A stretch of 25,000 nucleotides of DNA from Leptospira alexanderi serovar Manhao 3 str. L 60 (lineage in GTDB: Bacteria > Spirochaetota > Leptospiria > Leptospirales > Leptospiraceae), in the NCBI RefSeq assembly GCF_000243815.2, contig NZ_AHMT02000049.1, positions 52,501 to 77,500 on the forward strand, given 5' to 3'. Below the pieces are notes generated by a model that ran no database searches, was not told the DNA's origin, and saw only the letters and a list, made by a program, of their open reading frames with translations. How positions within the stretch are numbered: position 1 is the first letter of the stretch; the number at the start of each line of letters is the position of its first letter. Shown here piece after piece: positions 1-24,875 of this stretch. A program made the translations under genes and the position numbers.

Positions 1-110
1 AATACATACTTGCCTATATGTTTACGATTTTCGCAACTACTTCAGTTTATTATATAAATTTAAGAGGGGAATGGAAAAAACCTCCCATTACTTTTATGAA
101 GGCGGTTTGA
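1..110 (+). CDS. 3' end of an unidentified, possibly membrane, protein (partial)
   Basis: An open frame (codons in register with position 3) enters from the left edge and stops at TGA 108-110. The visible ~35 residues begin with a hydrophobic, aromatic stretch (YILAYMFTIFATTSVYY) and end in a short basic tail containing GEWKKPP. A last transmembrane segment followed by a short W/K-rich cytoplasmic tail is common in membrane enzymes such as family 2 glycosyltransferases, but that is only an analogy. An internal ATG at 18 exists, but the frame is open upstream of it. Too little is visible to name the protein, and a chance open frame is not excluded. Confidence 0.4.
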   Translation, partial: YILAYMFTIFATTSVYYINLRGEWKKPPITFMKAV

Positions 111-561
<451 letters not shown>

Positions 562-738
562 ATGGGTCGGTGTTTAGGGCGCGTTGTGGGGACGATCGTT
601 TCACAGAGGATTGTAGTAATTCCGACAGATTTATCTTCGGATCCAAGTATTTGTGGGGTTGGTTATGGTAAAGAACGTTTTTCGGAAATGGCAATCGGAG
701 AATTCAAGCGGAAGTTTTATCCGGATGAAATGAAATAA
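562..738 (+). CDS. Possible small or remnant ORF, 58 aa
   Basis: The frame ATG 562 to TAA 736-738 encodes 58 residues. The C-terminal part (from about IVVIPTDLSSDPS to EFKRKFYPDEMK) reads like ordinary protein, with mixed polar and hydrophobic residues and no low complexity. No family is recognised. There is no good ribosome binding site, and the start lies inside an inverted repeat, so it may be the surviving C-terminal end of a decayed gene rather than an active one. It runs in the same direction as the citrate synthase gene 61 bp downstream. Confidence 0.25.
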   Translation: MGRCLGRVVGTIVSQRIVVIPTDLSSDPSICGVGYGKERFSEMAIGEFKRKFYPDEMK

Positions 739-792
739 AATTGGTTTTGGCAAAATTAGAAGAATTGACGCATATTATTCTCTAAAGTTCCT

Positions 793-2080
<1,288 letters not shown>

Positions 2081-2082
2081 CA

Positions 2083-2464
<382 letters not shown>

Positions 2465-2468
<4 letters not shown>

Positions 2469-2824
2469 GTGTTATCGTTTTCCCCAAACGAGATCCGTTC
2501 GGCGGCATGAGCCGGGAAGAATTGATGGAGAAAATTCGCTTCTCAATCCGAGACAAAGCGATCCAGGCTTATCTTTTCGGCAGCATTGCTAGAAACGAAG
2601 AGCACGCTTACAGTGATGTGGACTTAATTTTAATTCTGAATACCAAAGTCCCTTTTCTCAACAGACCGGAATTGTTTCCCGAACTTCTCGCTCTTCCCGT
2701 CGAACTCAATCTATTCGTATATACACCCCAAGAATGGGAAAAAGTCAGGAATCAAAGTAAGTATCCCGGGTTTTGGAAATCCGTCTTTGAGGATATGATT
2801 CCATTGATTAAGAACTTGTCCTAA
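2465..2824 (+). CDS. Minimal nucleotidyltransferase (MNT, putative antitoxin)
   Basis: This 119-aa protein of the DNA polymerase beta-like nucleotidyltransferase superfamily has the family signature GSIAR (39-43) followed by YSDVDL (49-54), giving the two metal-binding aspartates D51 and D53. The third acidic position appears to be Glu80 (LPVELNLFVY) instead of the usual Asp. The preceding gene encodes a HEPN partner and overlaps by 4 bp, the classical arrangement of HEPN-MNT modules in which the MNT neutralises the HEPN toxin by nucleotidylation. The pairing and motifs are seen directly; the toxin-antitoxin role is inferred from the family. It is the last gene of the unit: the next gene (ccp) is convergent. 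Confidence 0.85.
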
Positions 2825-2845
2825 AACCCATCGGTCTTCGAGTAC

Positions 2846-2881
2846 AAAAAAAGGCCGGCTAATCGCATAAGCAACCGCCGG
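2846..2881 (-). terminator. Intrinsic terminator of the cytochrome c peroxidase gene
   Basis: Read on the minus strand, arm CCGGC (plus 77-81 of the 2801-2900 block) pairs with GCCGG (plus 2855-2859). The stem is extended inwards by G-U-rich pairing of GGTTGC with GCGATT around a TTAT loop, and it is followed by seven T residues (the A-run at 2846-2852 on the plus strand). It lies about 40 bp past the stop codon of the peroxidase gene. There is no T-tract on the plus-strand side, so it should act for the minus strand only. Confidence 0.7.
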
Positions 2882-2919
2882 TTGAATAGGTTTCAATTCT
2901 GTAAGTCCAGTTAATCAGA

Positions 2920-3936
<1,017 letters not shown>

Positions 3937-3952
3937 ACCAGTAACTCTCTTA

Positions 3953-3975
3953 TATTTTAGAATAATTCTAAAATA
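3953..3975 (-). promoter_or_regulatory. PerR/Fur-type operator of ccp (23-bp palindrome)
   Basis: A perfect 11-1-11 palindrome is centred at 3964. Its core TTAGAATAATTCTAA (3957-3971) has the 7-1-7 layout of Fur-family boxes and matches the Bacillus PerR consensus TTATAATNATTATAA at 12 of the 14 defined positions. It lies 20 bp upstream of the ccp ATG and starts at the predicted transcription start, a position suited to repression. Leptospira has PerR, and peroxidase genes are known PerR targets, so peroxide-inducible expression is the natural reading. Fur rather than PerR is possible. Confidence 0.75.
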
Positions 3976-3977
3976 AG

Positions 3978-4006
3978 ATTTTATTTAAAAATATACTGAG
4001 TTGCAA
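3978..4006 (-). promoter_or_regulatory. Sigma-70-type promoter of ccp
   Basis: On the minus strand a -35 hexamer TTGCAA (4006-4001) and a -10 hexamer TAAAAT (3983-3978) are separated by 17 bp. The predicted start near 3971 falls at the edge of the palindromic operator. The whole promoter fits in the gap after the MBL gene stop at 4014, so ccp can be expressed independently of that gene. Confidence 0.6.
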
Positions 4007-4013
4007 TTCTTTT

Positions 4014-4979
<966 letters not shown>

Positions 4980-5332
4980 AGAATTCTCCTAGATAGGGAT
5001 TTGTAATGAAGACTTGCCGATTTTCATTTGTATGTGGGGCCCATTTTATAACGAATTGTCTTTTGCTGTAATTGTTTAATCATTGAATACGCACTATCCG
5101 TTGAGGGATTCTCGCGCGGCGGCAAGAAACTCAAGATACGCATTTTTCCATGAGTAAGCATTAGAATAATACGCAGGATTTCTTTATTGATATTATCGAT
5201 TCCGTTAAGTCAAGAAATTCATATTTCACAATTAGCTTACGCTTGAGAACGTATTGGTTCGAAGGCTTCCATCGGGATTGTTGCGACGATTCGTTGTTCT
5301 TTTGATAAGACAGAATTTTCTTGTAAAAACCG
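4980..5332. other. Divergent intergenic region between MBL gene and motA-like gene
   Basis: About 350 bp separate the two divergently transcribed genes. No convincing ORF, RNA or repeat is seen. An A/T-rich candidate -10 (TATAAA on the minus strand near 5048-5053) may serve the MBL gene, but no good -35 pairs with it. No strong ribosome site precedes the motA-like gene. Confidence 0.4.
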
Positions 5333-7683
<2,351 letters not shown>

Positions 7684-8058
7684 TACAATCTCAAACCTCG
7701 CGAATGAAATCTTTCGATTTTCGTCGAAAACATTTTTAACGTTAAGAGCTCTTACGGGCATGTTTTCATGGGTAGTTTATGTGTGGGTTTGCCAACGATC
7801 GATCTTTTTCGTTGTTCAATCCCCATATTGATTAGTTCAAATTAAAAAAGAAATTTATCTAGAAATTATCTCAAAAATGACCGGAGTCGGAATTTTAGGC
7901 AAAGATAAAGTGTTTTTGAGATAATTTCTACTTTGTTCTTACTCGACGCGAGTTTGCGTCGCCGGATTTGGGAAGTATCTTAAACATTTTAGGTTGATCG
8001 ATTCTGAGAGTTATCGATCTTATATCGACAAAAATCTTTTTGAGTAAAACCGATTGAA
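7684..8058. other. Convergent intergenic region
   Basis: About 375 bp lie between the ends of two convergent genes. It holds the long inverted repeat at 7860-7930. A 15-base word (TTTTCGTTGTTCAAT, about 7806-7820) recurs near 16527-16541. No credible gene is seen. Confidence 0.4.
7860..7930. repeat. Perfect 18-bp inverted repeat with 35-bp spacer
   Basis: The left arm TAGAAATTATCTCAAAAA (7860-7877) and right arm TTTTTGAGATAATTTCTA (7913-7930) are exact reverse complements. The element sits between convergent genes and could serve as a bidirectional transcription stop, but it is AT-rich and lacks a T-tract directly after the stem. A small non-autonomous mobile element is an alternative; no target duplication is evident. 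Confidence 0.65.
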
Positions 8059-9486
<1,428 letters not shown>

Positions 9487-9673
9487 GATAATACTCCTTC
9501 TAATCTCAATGTACTTTTCGACTACAAAGATTGAAAATTCTACGAAAAGAAATTCTCGAAAGAGTAGGGTATTTTATCCTATCTCAAGGATGAGAATAGA
9601 TGTGGAAGAAAGAAGTCGACTTTTCGAGTGGGGATGGTATCCGTGCTGATAACTTAAAAAGAGTATTCTTCAA

Positions 9674-10687
<1,014 letters not shown>

Positions 10688-10792
10688 CTTAGGATCTCAA
10701 TTATATTTGCGGTATCTCTCAACGTGTAATTTTAATCTATCAAAAAAATCAAGCTGTGTATTCATGATATTCTTTTCGTACGTCAGATTCTA

Positions 10793-10815
10793 TTCCGTTT
10801 TCGGAACGTTTTTTT
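10793..10815 (+). terminator. Weak candidate terminator downstream of DUF2804 gene
   Basis: A 5-bp stem TTCCG/CGGAA with a TTTT loop is followed after CG by seven T. It lies about 105 bp after the stop codon. The stem is short, so this is a weak prediction. Confidence 0.3.
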
Positions 10816-10912
10816 ATATTCTTGTGTAAAAAAGATTACGAAAAGGAAAAGGTTTTGAAAAAAGAATTCTATATTATACATTCCTTAATTTCTGAGGATT
10901 CTTATTGTTATT

Positions 10913-11012
10913 AGAGTTGTTGAAAAATTCGATTGTGGGATTAACAAAACTGCTTTAATCGTTCATTTTAGTGAAACAAAAATAAATGGAGAATTAATTT
11001 TTCAACAACTCT
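10913..11012. mobile_element. MITE-like element, copy 1 (100 bp)
   Basis: The element is bounded by perfect 17-bp terminal inverted repeats, AGAGTTGTTGAAAAATT (10913-10929) and its complement (10996-11012). It is flanked by a direct ATT duplication (10910-10912 and 11013-11015). The interior has no ORF. A diverged copy with identical ends lies at 15002-15102. The architecture fits a non-autonomous transposable element mobilised by a transposase encoded elsewhere. Its parent insertion sequence is not identified here. Confidence 0.75.
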
Positions 11013-11152
11013 ATTATATAAAGAAATGTCGTCAGTTTTAGCACAAATCCTGTTTAACTGGATGTATCATAGTTTCTATTTTAGGAAGATTGAATTCGAG
11101 TAACTTGTGGGAATAAGTCAAAACAGAAATTTGTTACAATGGGGGCGAAATT

Positions 11153-11725
11153 TTGGAACAATTTTTAAAACGTTGTGATTGGGTTACGAAAGATCCGCTC
11201 TATACTCATTATCACGACAAAGAATGGGGGATTCCCGTTCATGACGATCGAATGCTATTTGAATTTTTAATTTTAGAAGGCGCACAAGCCGGTCTTTCAT
11301 GGATTACGATCTTGAAAAAAAGGGAAAATTATCGGAATGCTTTCGACAATTTCGATCCAGTAAAAGTTGCCGAGTATAAGGAAGAAAAAATTCGATCCCT
11401 TCTTAGAGAAGAGGGGATCGTGCGCAACGAGTTAAAAATCAGGTCAGCTGTTATTAATGCACAAGAATTTTTGAATATTCAAAAAGAATATGGTTCTTTC
11501 GACGAATTTATCTGGGGTTTCGTGAATCACAAAACGATTTATAATTCATGGAAAACGATCAAAGAAGTTCCAAATAGTACCCCTAACTCGGACAAGATGA
11601 GCAAAGAACTCAAAAAGCGCGGTTTCAAATTCGTAGGTTCTACGATTTGTTATGCATTTATGCAGGCTACGGGTATGGTTATGGATCATACTACGGACTG
11701 TTTTCGTTTCGTTAAGAAAAAATAG
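11153..11725 (+). CDS. tag: DNA-3-methyladenine glycosylase I
   Basis: This 190-aa base-excision repair enzyme removes 3-methyladenine from DNA. It aligns by eye with E. coli Tag with a constant four-residue offset: zinc ligands C8, H21, H179 and C183 (E. coli C4, H17, H175, C179), catalytic-site Glu42 in LEGAQAGLSW (E. coli E38), the YHDKEWG motif (20-26) and MDHTTDCFR near the end. Start TTG 11153 is chosen because it keeps the conserved RCDW N-terminus and has a GGGGG ribosome site (11141-11145) at suitable spacing; the nearby ATG 11139 is in another frame. It stands alone between long intergenic regions, so it is probably monocistronic. Everything required for activity is present. Confidence 0.95.
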   Translation: MEQFLKRCDWVTKDPLYTHYHDKEWGIPVHDDRMLFEFLILEGAQAGLSWITILKKRENYRNAFDNFDPVKVAEYKEEKIRSLLREEGIVRNELKIRSAVINAQEFLNIQKEYGSFDEFIWGFVNHKTIYNSWKTIKEVPNSTPNSDKMSKELKKRGFKFVGSTICYAFMQATGMVMDHTTDCFRFVKKK

Positions 11726-14093
<2,368 letters not shown>

Positions 14094-14122
14094 ATTTTAT
14101 TTTAGAATTTGTGTAAAATGGG

Positions 14123-14155
14123 AAAGACCGCACTTTTGAGTGCGGTCTTTTTTTT
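14123..14155 (+). terminator. Strong intrinsic terminator after the Ala-rich lipoprotein gene
   Basis: A perfect 12-bp stem, AAAGACCGCACT (14123-14134) with AGTGCGGTCTTT (14139-14150), closes a TTTG loop and runs into a T-tract (14148-14155). It starts 30 bp after the stop codon. The A-run on the other side is short, so it mainly serves the plus strand. Confidence 0.92.
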
Positions 14156-14221
14156 GAGATGAGGATTTTGAGAAATTCTCTGATTTTTAAAATTTTTCTG
14201 CCAATCAACCGCAAACAAGTT

Positions 14222-15575
<1,354 letters not shown>

Positions 15576-16109
15576 ATGGGATACTTGTCGCTCAATTCCG
15601 ATCATGAAATCAGTTCGATTCTTCAAGAAGGTCGCTCCGAAACGGTTACTCTTCTGATTCCGGAAGATACTTGGCTTCGTTTTTCCGAAAAAGATTTGAA
15701 ACTTCTTCCAAAGAAGATTCCTCAATTTTTGAAAACGTATGGTAAGTTTCTTTCTGCTTCAGAACGTCTTGGTAAAAAAGCTGGAAGAACCTTGTATCAA
15801 CCCAGTCCGGGAAAGAGAAAAATGAAGCGAATCAACGTTCGGGTGAGTTCTGCAAGTTGGACTCTTTTTGGAACTTTTGCTATGGCCCATGGCGTGTCTC
15901 GCTGTTATCTTTTCAATTATCTTCTGCGGTTAGAATCCGCGGGAGCTGGGAACTCTACCGTGGATTCTCGGGGAGTTCCCGCGTTCCACCGGTCTTACAG
16001 TTATATCCTTCATTTAGACTTGCCAAACAACCGAGTTACACGCAAACTCCACTGCGAACCGGAAACCTATTTTCACACTTTGGAATATAAAGATTGGGTG
16101 CCATTGTAA
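15576..16109 (+). CDS. DUF1564 family protein
   Basis: This 177-aa protein belongs to DUF1564, a family expanded in pathogenic Leptospira. Family pattern seen: [10 protein letters not shown] near 23-32, a [12 protein letters not shown] segment (64-75), [37 protein letters not shown] (about 83-119) and a C-terminal [29 protein letters not shown]. The middle region resembles a short helical DNA-binding module (ribbon-helix-helix-like), but no function is established. Residues are in the expected order with no gap, so the gene appears intact. ATG 15576 lacks a clear ribosome site. It lies among palindromic intergenic repeats, a setting consistent with a mobile or expanded gene family. Confidence 0.85.
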   Translation: MGYLSLNSDHEISSILQEGRSETVTLLIPEDTWLRFSEKDLKLLPKKIPQFLKTYGKFLSASERLGKKAGRTLYQPSPGKRKMKRINVRVSSASWTLFGTFAMAHGVSRCYLFNYLLRLESAGAGNSTVDSRGVPAFHRSYSYILHLDLPNNRVTRKLHCEPETYFHTLEYKDWVPL

Positions 16110-16950
16110 AGATGGGAACCTTATCCAAAATGTAACTAAAGATTTGATATTCAGAAACTCTTGCACAATATGTATTTACCGTACCCGAATAATGTGGGAA
16201 CTCCACAACCGAGCATGGTAAAGACATGCAGTTTTGTGATCAAACTTCCGCAAAGATCTAAATTTAGAGCAAATGTCGTAAAAATAAAAGAGAGAGAAGA
16301 TGGTGCCTAAAACTAAAATATGAATTTTTGAAGACTCTTTCACGTATTCTGATGCTTAGAACAAATTTAAAATGAAATTTTTTCCGATTATAAATCGATG
16401 AATCAATCTTACTAAAAACCACACTTAAAACCTTAGAATAAATCAGCTACAATCATCCAGTAAATTTGTAATAAATGCGGGAGTTCCCATAGAAACCGTT
16501 TCTTTGAGTGGATTCTAAACAGCCGTTTTCGTTGTTCAATTCCTGTTGGAGTTCCCACCCCCAAGGTTTTACTGAGTGCATAAAATGGGTGTCGGGAATT
16601 CTAACTTTAAAATGGGGAATCGTTTCAAAATTCGTGGAACTCTATTACTACTCGGACGCATGAAAATGATACTCGAAAATAAGCGGTCGGTTTTGCAAAA
16701 GTACAACGGTTCTCAAAAATTAAGTCAAATCGGGAAATATCGACTTTTTAGAGGAAGATTCCAACATTCTAATTTTCGAAATAGTTTATCACAGTATTTT
16801 ATTCATGCTGTCCGAGTAGTATATAGGCATCGGTAAAACTATTTTGTTGAAAGATCGATTCAGAAGTTTTACGTTTCGAGTAGCGAACGGTAGTGGAATT
16901 CTCTTGCGAAAAATGCTTGAGTCCGAATTAGATATATCCATAATAGATAT
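16110..16950. other. Intergenic region with palindromic repeats
   Basis: About 840 bp without a convincing gene. It contains short palindromic motifs of the GGGAACTCC/GGAGTTCCC type at 16193-16207, 16476-16490 and 16546-16559. The word TTTTCGTTGTTCAAT (about 16527-16541) also occurs near 7806. Short open frames here are basic, low-quality and without homology that I recognise. The 3' end is the PadR promoter. Confidence 0.4.
16193..16559. repeat. Cluster of short palindromic GGGAACTCC-type motifs
   Basis: Copies read TGTGGGAACTCCACA (16193-16207), TGCGGGAGTTCCCAT (16476-16490) and TTGGAGTTCCCACC (16546-16559). A related GTGGGGACTCCTAC lies at 15258-15271, and GGGGAGTTCCCGCG lies inside the DUF1564 gene near 15970-15983. 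Each is close to self-complementary around GGAACTCC. Spacing is irregular, so this is not a CRISPR array. Confidence 0.5.
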
Positions 16951-16952
16951 AT
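16917..16952 (+). promoter_or_regulatory. Probable leaderless promoter and PadR operator
   Basis: TTGAGT (16917-16922) and CATAAT (16939-16944) are spaced by 16 bp, placing the transcription start at about 16950-16951, the A of the padR ATG. The word TAGATATAT occurs twice, at 16929-16937 and 16944-16952, flanking and overlapping the -10. The first copy extends to TAGATATATCCA, one base from a perfect palindrome. Repeats overlapping the promoter of a PadR gene suggest autorepression. Confidence 0.55.
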
Positions 16953-17301
16953 GGTGGCCAAAGAGGAATCCGTCGAAGCAAAAGGGATTACTCCCGCAAT
17001 GTTTCATATTCTCCTTTCCTTAGCGGAGGGACCGCAACACGGATATGGAATTGGAAAATCGATAGAGACCTCCTCGGGGGGAAACTTCCGTCTTGGACCC
17101 GGAACTTTGTATAGAACCTTGGAATCGATTCGCAGTTTCGGTTGGATTCGATATTCGAAGAGAAAAATGCTGGAAAATGATGATCCAAGAAGGCTTTACT
17201 ACGAGATCACTTCCGATGGAAAAGAAATACTCGTTTATGAGCTTAAAAAGCTAGAAGTAGCTTTAAAAAAAGCGAAAAAGTTGAAGCTTCTAGGAAATTA
17301 A
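16951..17301 (+). CDS. PadR family transcriptional regulator
   Basis: This 116-aa winged-helix protein has the PadR core in order: AMFHILLSLAEGPQHGYGIGKSIE (16-39), the recognition region LGPGTLYRTLESIRSFGWI (48-66), a wing with NDDPRRLYYEITSDGKEIL (75-93) and a C-terminal amphipathic dimerisation helix rich in Lys/Leu. PadR proteins are usually repressors of an adjacent membrane-protein or transporter operon and often repress themselves. The ATG sits at the predicted transcription start, so the mRNA may be leaderless; no ribosome site is present. GTG 16954 is a near alternative, while the downstream Met17 would cut into the first helix. Only two bases separate its stop from the next gene. 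Confidence 0.9.
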   Translation: MVAKEESVEAKGITPAMFHILLSLAEGPQHGYGIGKSIETSSGGNFRLGPGTLYRTLESIRSFGWIRYSKRKMLENDDPRRLYYEITSDGKEILVYELKKLEVALKKAKKLKLLGN

Positions 17302-17303
17302 AA

Positions 17304-17810
17304 ATGGCTTTTCGATGTTTTCAAATCCTCATTCAAATTGCGTATCCAGCTTCTTATTCTAAAAGAATGAAAGGCGCCCTTCAGATTCATTTGGAGGATT
17401 CTTATCGGGAGGGATCTTTTCGAATATTCCATTTATTTGATATTCTGGCTTCTGGTTTACAGGAAAGAATATCCAGTGAGCTAAGATCGTTTCGACTTTT
17501 ATGGGAATACGAACATCGCTCCGCTTTCGGACTTATGATACTGATTCCGTGGAATTTATTTTTAATAATGATTTTTGCAAGTTTGTTCGTAAGGGGGCCG
17601 GGATGGTTAAAATTTTTTCATGATTTCCCCTACAAAAAAAACGATTCCGCGGAATCCCTTCTTCTTTTTTTATTGTTTCTCGCAGGAATCCTACTTGTCC
17701 AAGATCTATTTCTTTTAAAAAAGAAACGATCCGTTTTCAAAAGGTATTCTTACATCTTCTATATAAATATGAGTTTGATAGTCCCTTTCTTTCTAATTTT
17801 AATTCTTTGA
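17304..17810 (+). CDS. Three-TM protein of a PadR-linked operon
   Basis: This 168-aa protein has a soluble N-terminal part (1-70) with the pattern [26 protein letters not shown] followed by a [11 protein letters not shown] helix. This resembles the 'YP..(F/Y)R.r.g.e......d' prefix found in small membrane proteins and permease prefixes next to PadR genes. Three membrane segments follow (about 74-96, 117-137 and 147-168), the second and third separated by a basic KKKRSVFKR loop. Function is unknown; the context says it is a PadR-controlled membrane component. It is packed between padR (2-bp gap) and the GyrI-like gene (7-bp gap), so all three are one operon. Confidence 0.8.
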   Translation: MAFRCFQILIQIAYPASYSKRMKGALQIHLEDSYREGSFRIFHLFDILASGLQERISSELRSFRLLWEYEHRSAFGLMILIPWNLFLIMIFASLFVRGPGWLKFFHDFPYKKNDSAESLLLFLLFLAGILLVQDLFLLKKKRSVFKRYSYIFYINMSLIVPFFLILIL

Positions 17811-17817
17811 GGAGTTT

Positions 17818-18363
<546 letters not shown>

Positions 18364-18549
18364 AAATTTTTACGAAAACGAGATCTTTACTTTTTTAAAC
18401 GTAAAAGTTGCTCTTTTCGGGATTAGTCGACCGAAGCGGGAATATGATCGGAAGAAGCCATAAAAAATCGAGAAACGGAATCCGTGGATTTTTTTAGAAT
18501 CACACGGATCGCGATGGCCTAAGTTCATGAGCAAATTCTAAAATTCTTT

Positions 18550-20264
<1,715 letters not shown>

Positions 20265-20274
20265 CTAAACTTTT

Positions 20275-20507
20275 TTAGAAGCGAATCACTCTATCTTTGA
20301 CTTTTAAAAGGAAATTCTTTGGAAAGTATAAGTCCGCCTTCGTTTTCAAGCGAGCGAAAAAAGGTTCAATGGAGCGCGGGTATTTGTTCAGGAACGGTTC
20401 GACTACAACTTTTCGGAAATACTGGTAGGATCGTATCGATCTTCCGAGACAAAGTGGAAAGTTTTTCAGAGAGGCTAGAATCGAATTTCTAAAGCGGGAA
20501 TTTTCGT

Positions 20508-20511
<4 letters not shown>
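20275..20511 (-). CDS. Small conserved-position hypothetical protein, 78 aa
   Basis: The frame runs from TTG 20511, overlapping the glnD stop (TTGA), to TGA 20275, filling the gap between glnD and the acyl-CoA dehydrogenase almost exactly. The product is basic and rich in Phe, Lys, Arg and Leu (for example [24 protein letters not shown], quoted here only in outline), with no signal peptide or clear membrane segment. No family is recognised. Evidence for reality is its position and direction, its overlap with glnD (translational coupling) and the lack of any other explanation for the gap. Against it are the TTG start and the absence of a ribosome site. Confidence 0.5.
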
Positions 20512-23138
<2,627 letters not shown>

Positions 23139-23547
23139 GTTTCGTTACAAAATAGATTCTTACTTTCCTAATATCGGACTTATCGGAAGCGTTTGATTTA
23201 TAGAAAGAAGGAACGGATGACTCTTTTCTAAAATCGGCTTTCGATTCTACATTTGAAAACGACGCGGTTTCCGTCCCTAAAATTTCTGCTTTTCATTGTC
23301 AACTTCTATTGGAATCGGTTTTATTTGTTCCTACAAACTTTCACCGAAAAAATTTGCTTGTGTCGGACTTAAAAGTAAAAATTCAATGTATTTTATCTTA
23401 AAAACTCGTTATTGATCGGGATTGTTTACCGGTAAAGGCACAATTTTACCGATTCGAATTCCAAAAAAATTGGCACAAACACTTTCTTGATCCCGTAACT
23501 ATAAGCAACCAACAAAAACTCTAAATCCCTTCGAGGAAGATCACACA
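23139..23547. other. Divergent intergenic region between glnD and Kelch lipoprotein gene
   Basis: About 410 bp with no credible ORF. It contains a perfect 12-bp palindrome TTTACCGGTAAA (23425-23436) and a further half-site TTTACC (23445-23450), a possible operator. A sequence TTGGCAC (23470-23476) lies upstream of the Kelch gene but does not form a complete sigma-54 site. Confidence 0.4.
23425..23450. promoter_or_regulatory. Palindromic site with extra half-site (possible operator)
   Basis: TTTACCGGTAAA (23425-23436) is a perfect palindrome; TTTACC repeats at 23445-23450, 20 bp downstream. It is located between divergent promoters about 100 bp before the Kelch gene. No known regulator is matched. 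Confidence 0.3.
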
Positions 23548-24858
23548 ATGTTTAGAAAAATTTCAATTATTATAATCAGTTTGCTACTTTTTACCGTTTG
23601 CCAAAAAAGTGAATCGAAAGACCAACATGATTTATCCGTTTTTGGATTGATTTCTGCAAAGCCTGTCGAAGCCAACACAAGTTCTAATCCGAGAGCCGCG
23701 GGCGGTGGATCCAATCCAAACCAGAATGGTGGATTAAGTCAGGATCCTTTCGCAACAGGCGAGATTTCCCAATTAACGAATCCCAACATTCCTATTCCGG
23801 CTTGCGCAAACAACGGAGAGACCTGGACTCAAATTCCGCAATTTGGAGATGATGTTGGGAGTCTTGGGAGTTCAAAAGTGGACTTGGCTAATGGAAGCAT
23901 TCGGTCGATCGGCGGATACGCCACTAGTTTGGATGGTCTGACGGTTGGTAGTCAGATGGTCTCGGAATTCAATCCAGCTTTCCAACAATGGAATTCAACT
24001 CCTCCCGACATGGGTGCAGCTAGAGCCTGGCACACGGCGACTCTTTTGAATAACGATAAAATTATAATCACAGGCGGATATGGATGGGATGAAAACGCTG
24101 AAGCTTTCGTGTATCGTTCATCTATAGAATTGTTTGATCTGAACAATCTAAATCCACAATGGACTTACGGTTCTGACATGCAAATCGCAAGAATGAGACA
24201 CCGTTCCAATTTGCTTCCCAATGGAGATCTCTTAGTGCATGGGGATATCCAAAACATAGATCTAACCAAAGGGGCTGAAATCTATAATCCGAATACGAAC
24301 ACTTGGTCCTTTACGAATCCGGTAAATTTTTTGCGTGCGGCTCCGATCTCGGTACTTTTGCAGGACGGAAGAGTTTTCGTTGCGGGAGGCTTTGGTCCTT
24401 CTAAAACCGCCGAAATTTACGATCTGGCAACCAATTCTTGGACAGTGGTCGCGGAGATGAATAAACCAAGAGTGGATCATTCCTCAGTTCTTTTGGCGAA
24501 TGGAAAAGTTTTAGTGGCAGGCGGAAGTAATCCGGTCGGTAACCAATTTCACTCGGATATGGAAATCTATGATCCAAATACGGATCAGTGGACTACTTTC
24601 GAAATGCCCGTATCCAGAATGAACTTTACTATGGATCTTCTAGGCGATGGTTCCGTTCTTTTTTTGGCGGGAAGAAACGATGCTTACGTCGTTCACAACC
24701 TACGGTATTTTCCGAATACGGATACTTGGTGCAGAATGCCTGATCTACAACACAAGAGATACGGGCACCAATCTTCCATTTTACCGAATGGGAACATATT
24801 TGTATTTGGCGGAAGCGGGCCGAACAACGGACTAGAAGGATCGGAGCTTTTTCAGTAA
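23548..24858 (+). CDS. Kelch beta-propeller lipoprotein
   Basis: This 436-aa protein has a signal peptide with lipobox LLLFTVC (Cys18), a Gly/Asn/Pro-rich linker (about 40-82) and a Kelch propeller. Repeats show the double-Gly strand and the following Y/F-(N/D)-P-x-x-x-x-W pattern: IGGYATS..FNPAFQQW, ITGGYGW..FDLNNLNPQW, LVHGDIQ..YNPNTNTW, VAGGFGP..YDLATNSW, VAGGSNP..YDPNTDQW, FLAGRND..FPNTDTW, and a last FGGSGPN. The early ETWTQIP strand can close the seventh blade with the last one, giving a seven-bladed ring. It is exported and lipid-anchored; the ligand is unknown. Ribosome site GAGGA lies about 9 bp before ATG 23548. It is the third propeller-type exported protein of this window, but of a different repeat family. 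Confidence 0.88.
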   Translation: MFRKISIIIISLLLFTVCQKSESKDQHDLSVFGLISAKPVEANTSSNPRAAGGGSNPNQNGGLSQDPFATGEISQLTNPNIPIPACANNGETWTQIPQFGDDVGSLGSSKVDLANGSIRSIGGYATSLDGLTVGSQMVSEFNPAFQQWNSTPPDMGAARAWHTATLLNNDKIIITGGYGWDENAEAFVYRSSIELFDLNNLNPQWTYGSDMQIARMRHRSNLLPNGDLLVHGDIQNIDLTKGAEIYNPNTNTWSFTNPVNFLRAAPISVLLQDGRVFVAGGFGPSKTAEIYDLATNSWTVVAEMNKPRVDHSSVLLANGKVLVAGGSNPVGNQFHSDMEIYDPNTDQWTTFEMPVSRMNFTMDLLGDGSVLFLAGRNDAYVVHNLRYFPNTDTWCRMPDLQHKRYGHQSSILPNGNIFVFGGSGPNNGLEGSELFQ

Positions 24859-24875
24859 AAGAATTTCGGGAAAAA

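Larger units (their letters stand above)
10688..11152. other. Intergenic region containing a MITE-like element
   Basis: A 465-bp spacer between the DUF2804 gene and tag. It contains a weak hairpin TTCCG-TTTT-CGGAA followed by a T-run (10793-10815), which may terminate the upstream gene, and the inverted-repeat element at 10913-11012. No other gene is seen. Confidence 0.4.

Noticed and set aside
16576..16836. 86-codon plus-strand frame upstream of padR
   Set aside because: Highly basic, no domain, no ribosome site, and it lies in repeat-rich DNA.
18480..18509. Inverted repeat ATCCGTG/CACGGAT between convergent genes as a terminator
   Set aside because: The T-run lies in the loop rather than after the stem, so it does not have the layout of an intrinsic terminator.
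23470..23490. TTGGCAC upstream of the Kelch gene as a sigma-54 -24 element
   Set aside because: The required GC at the -12 position is absent (TT there), so the site is incomplete.
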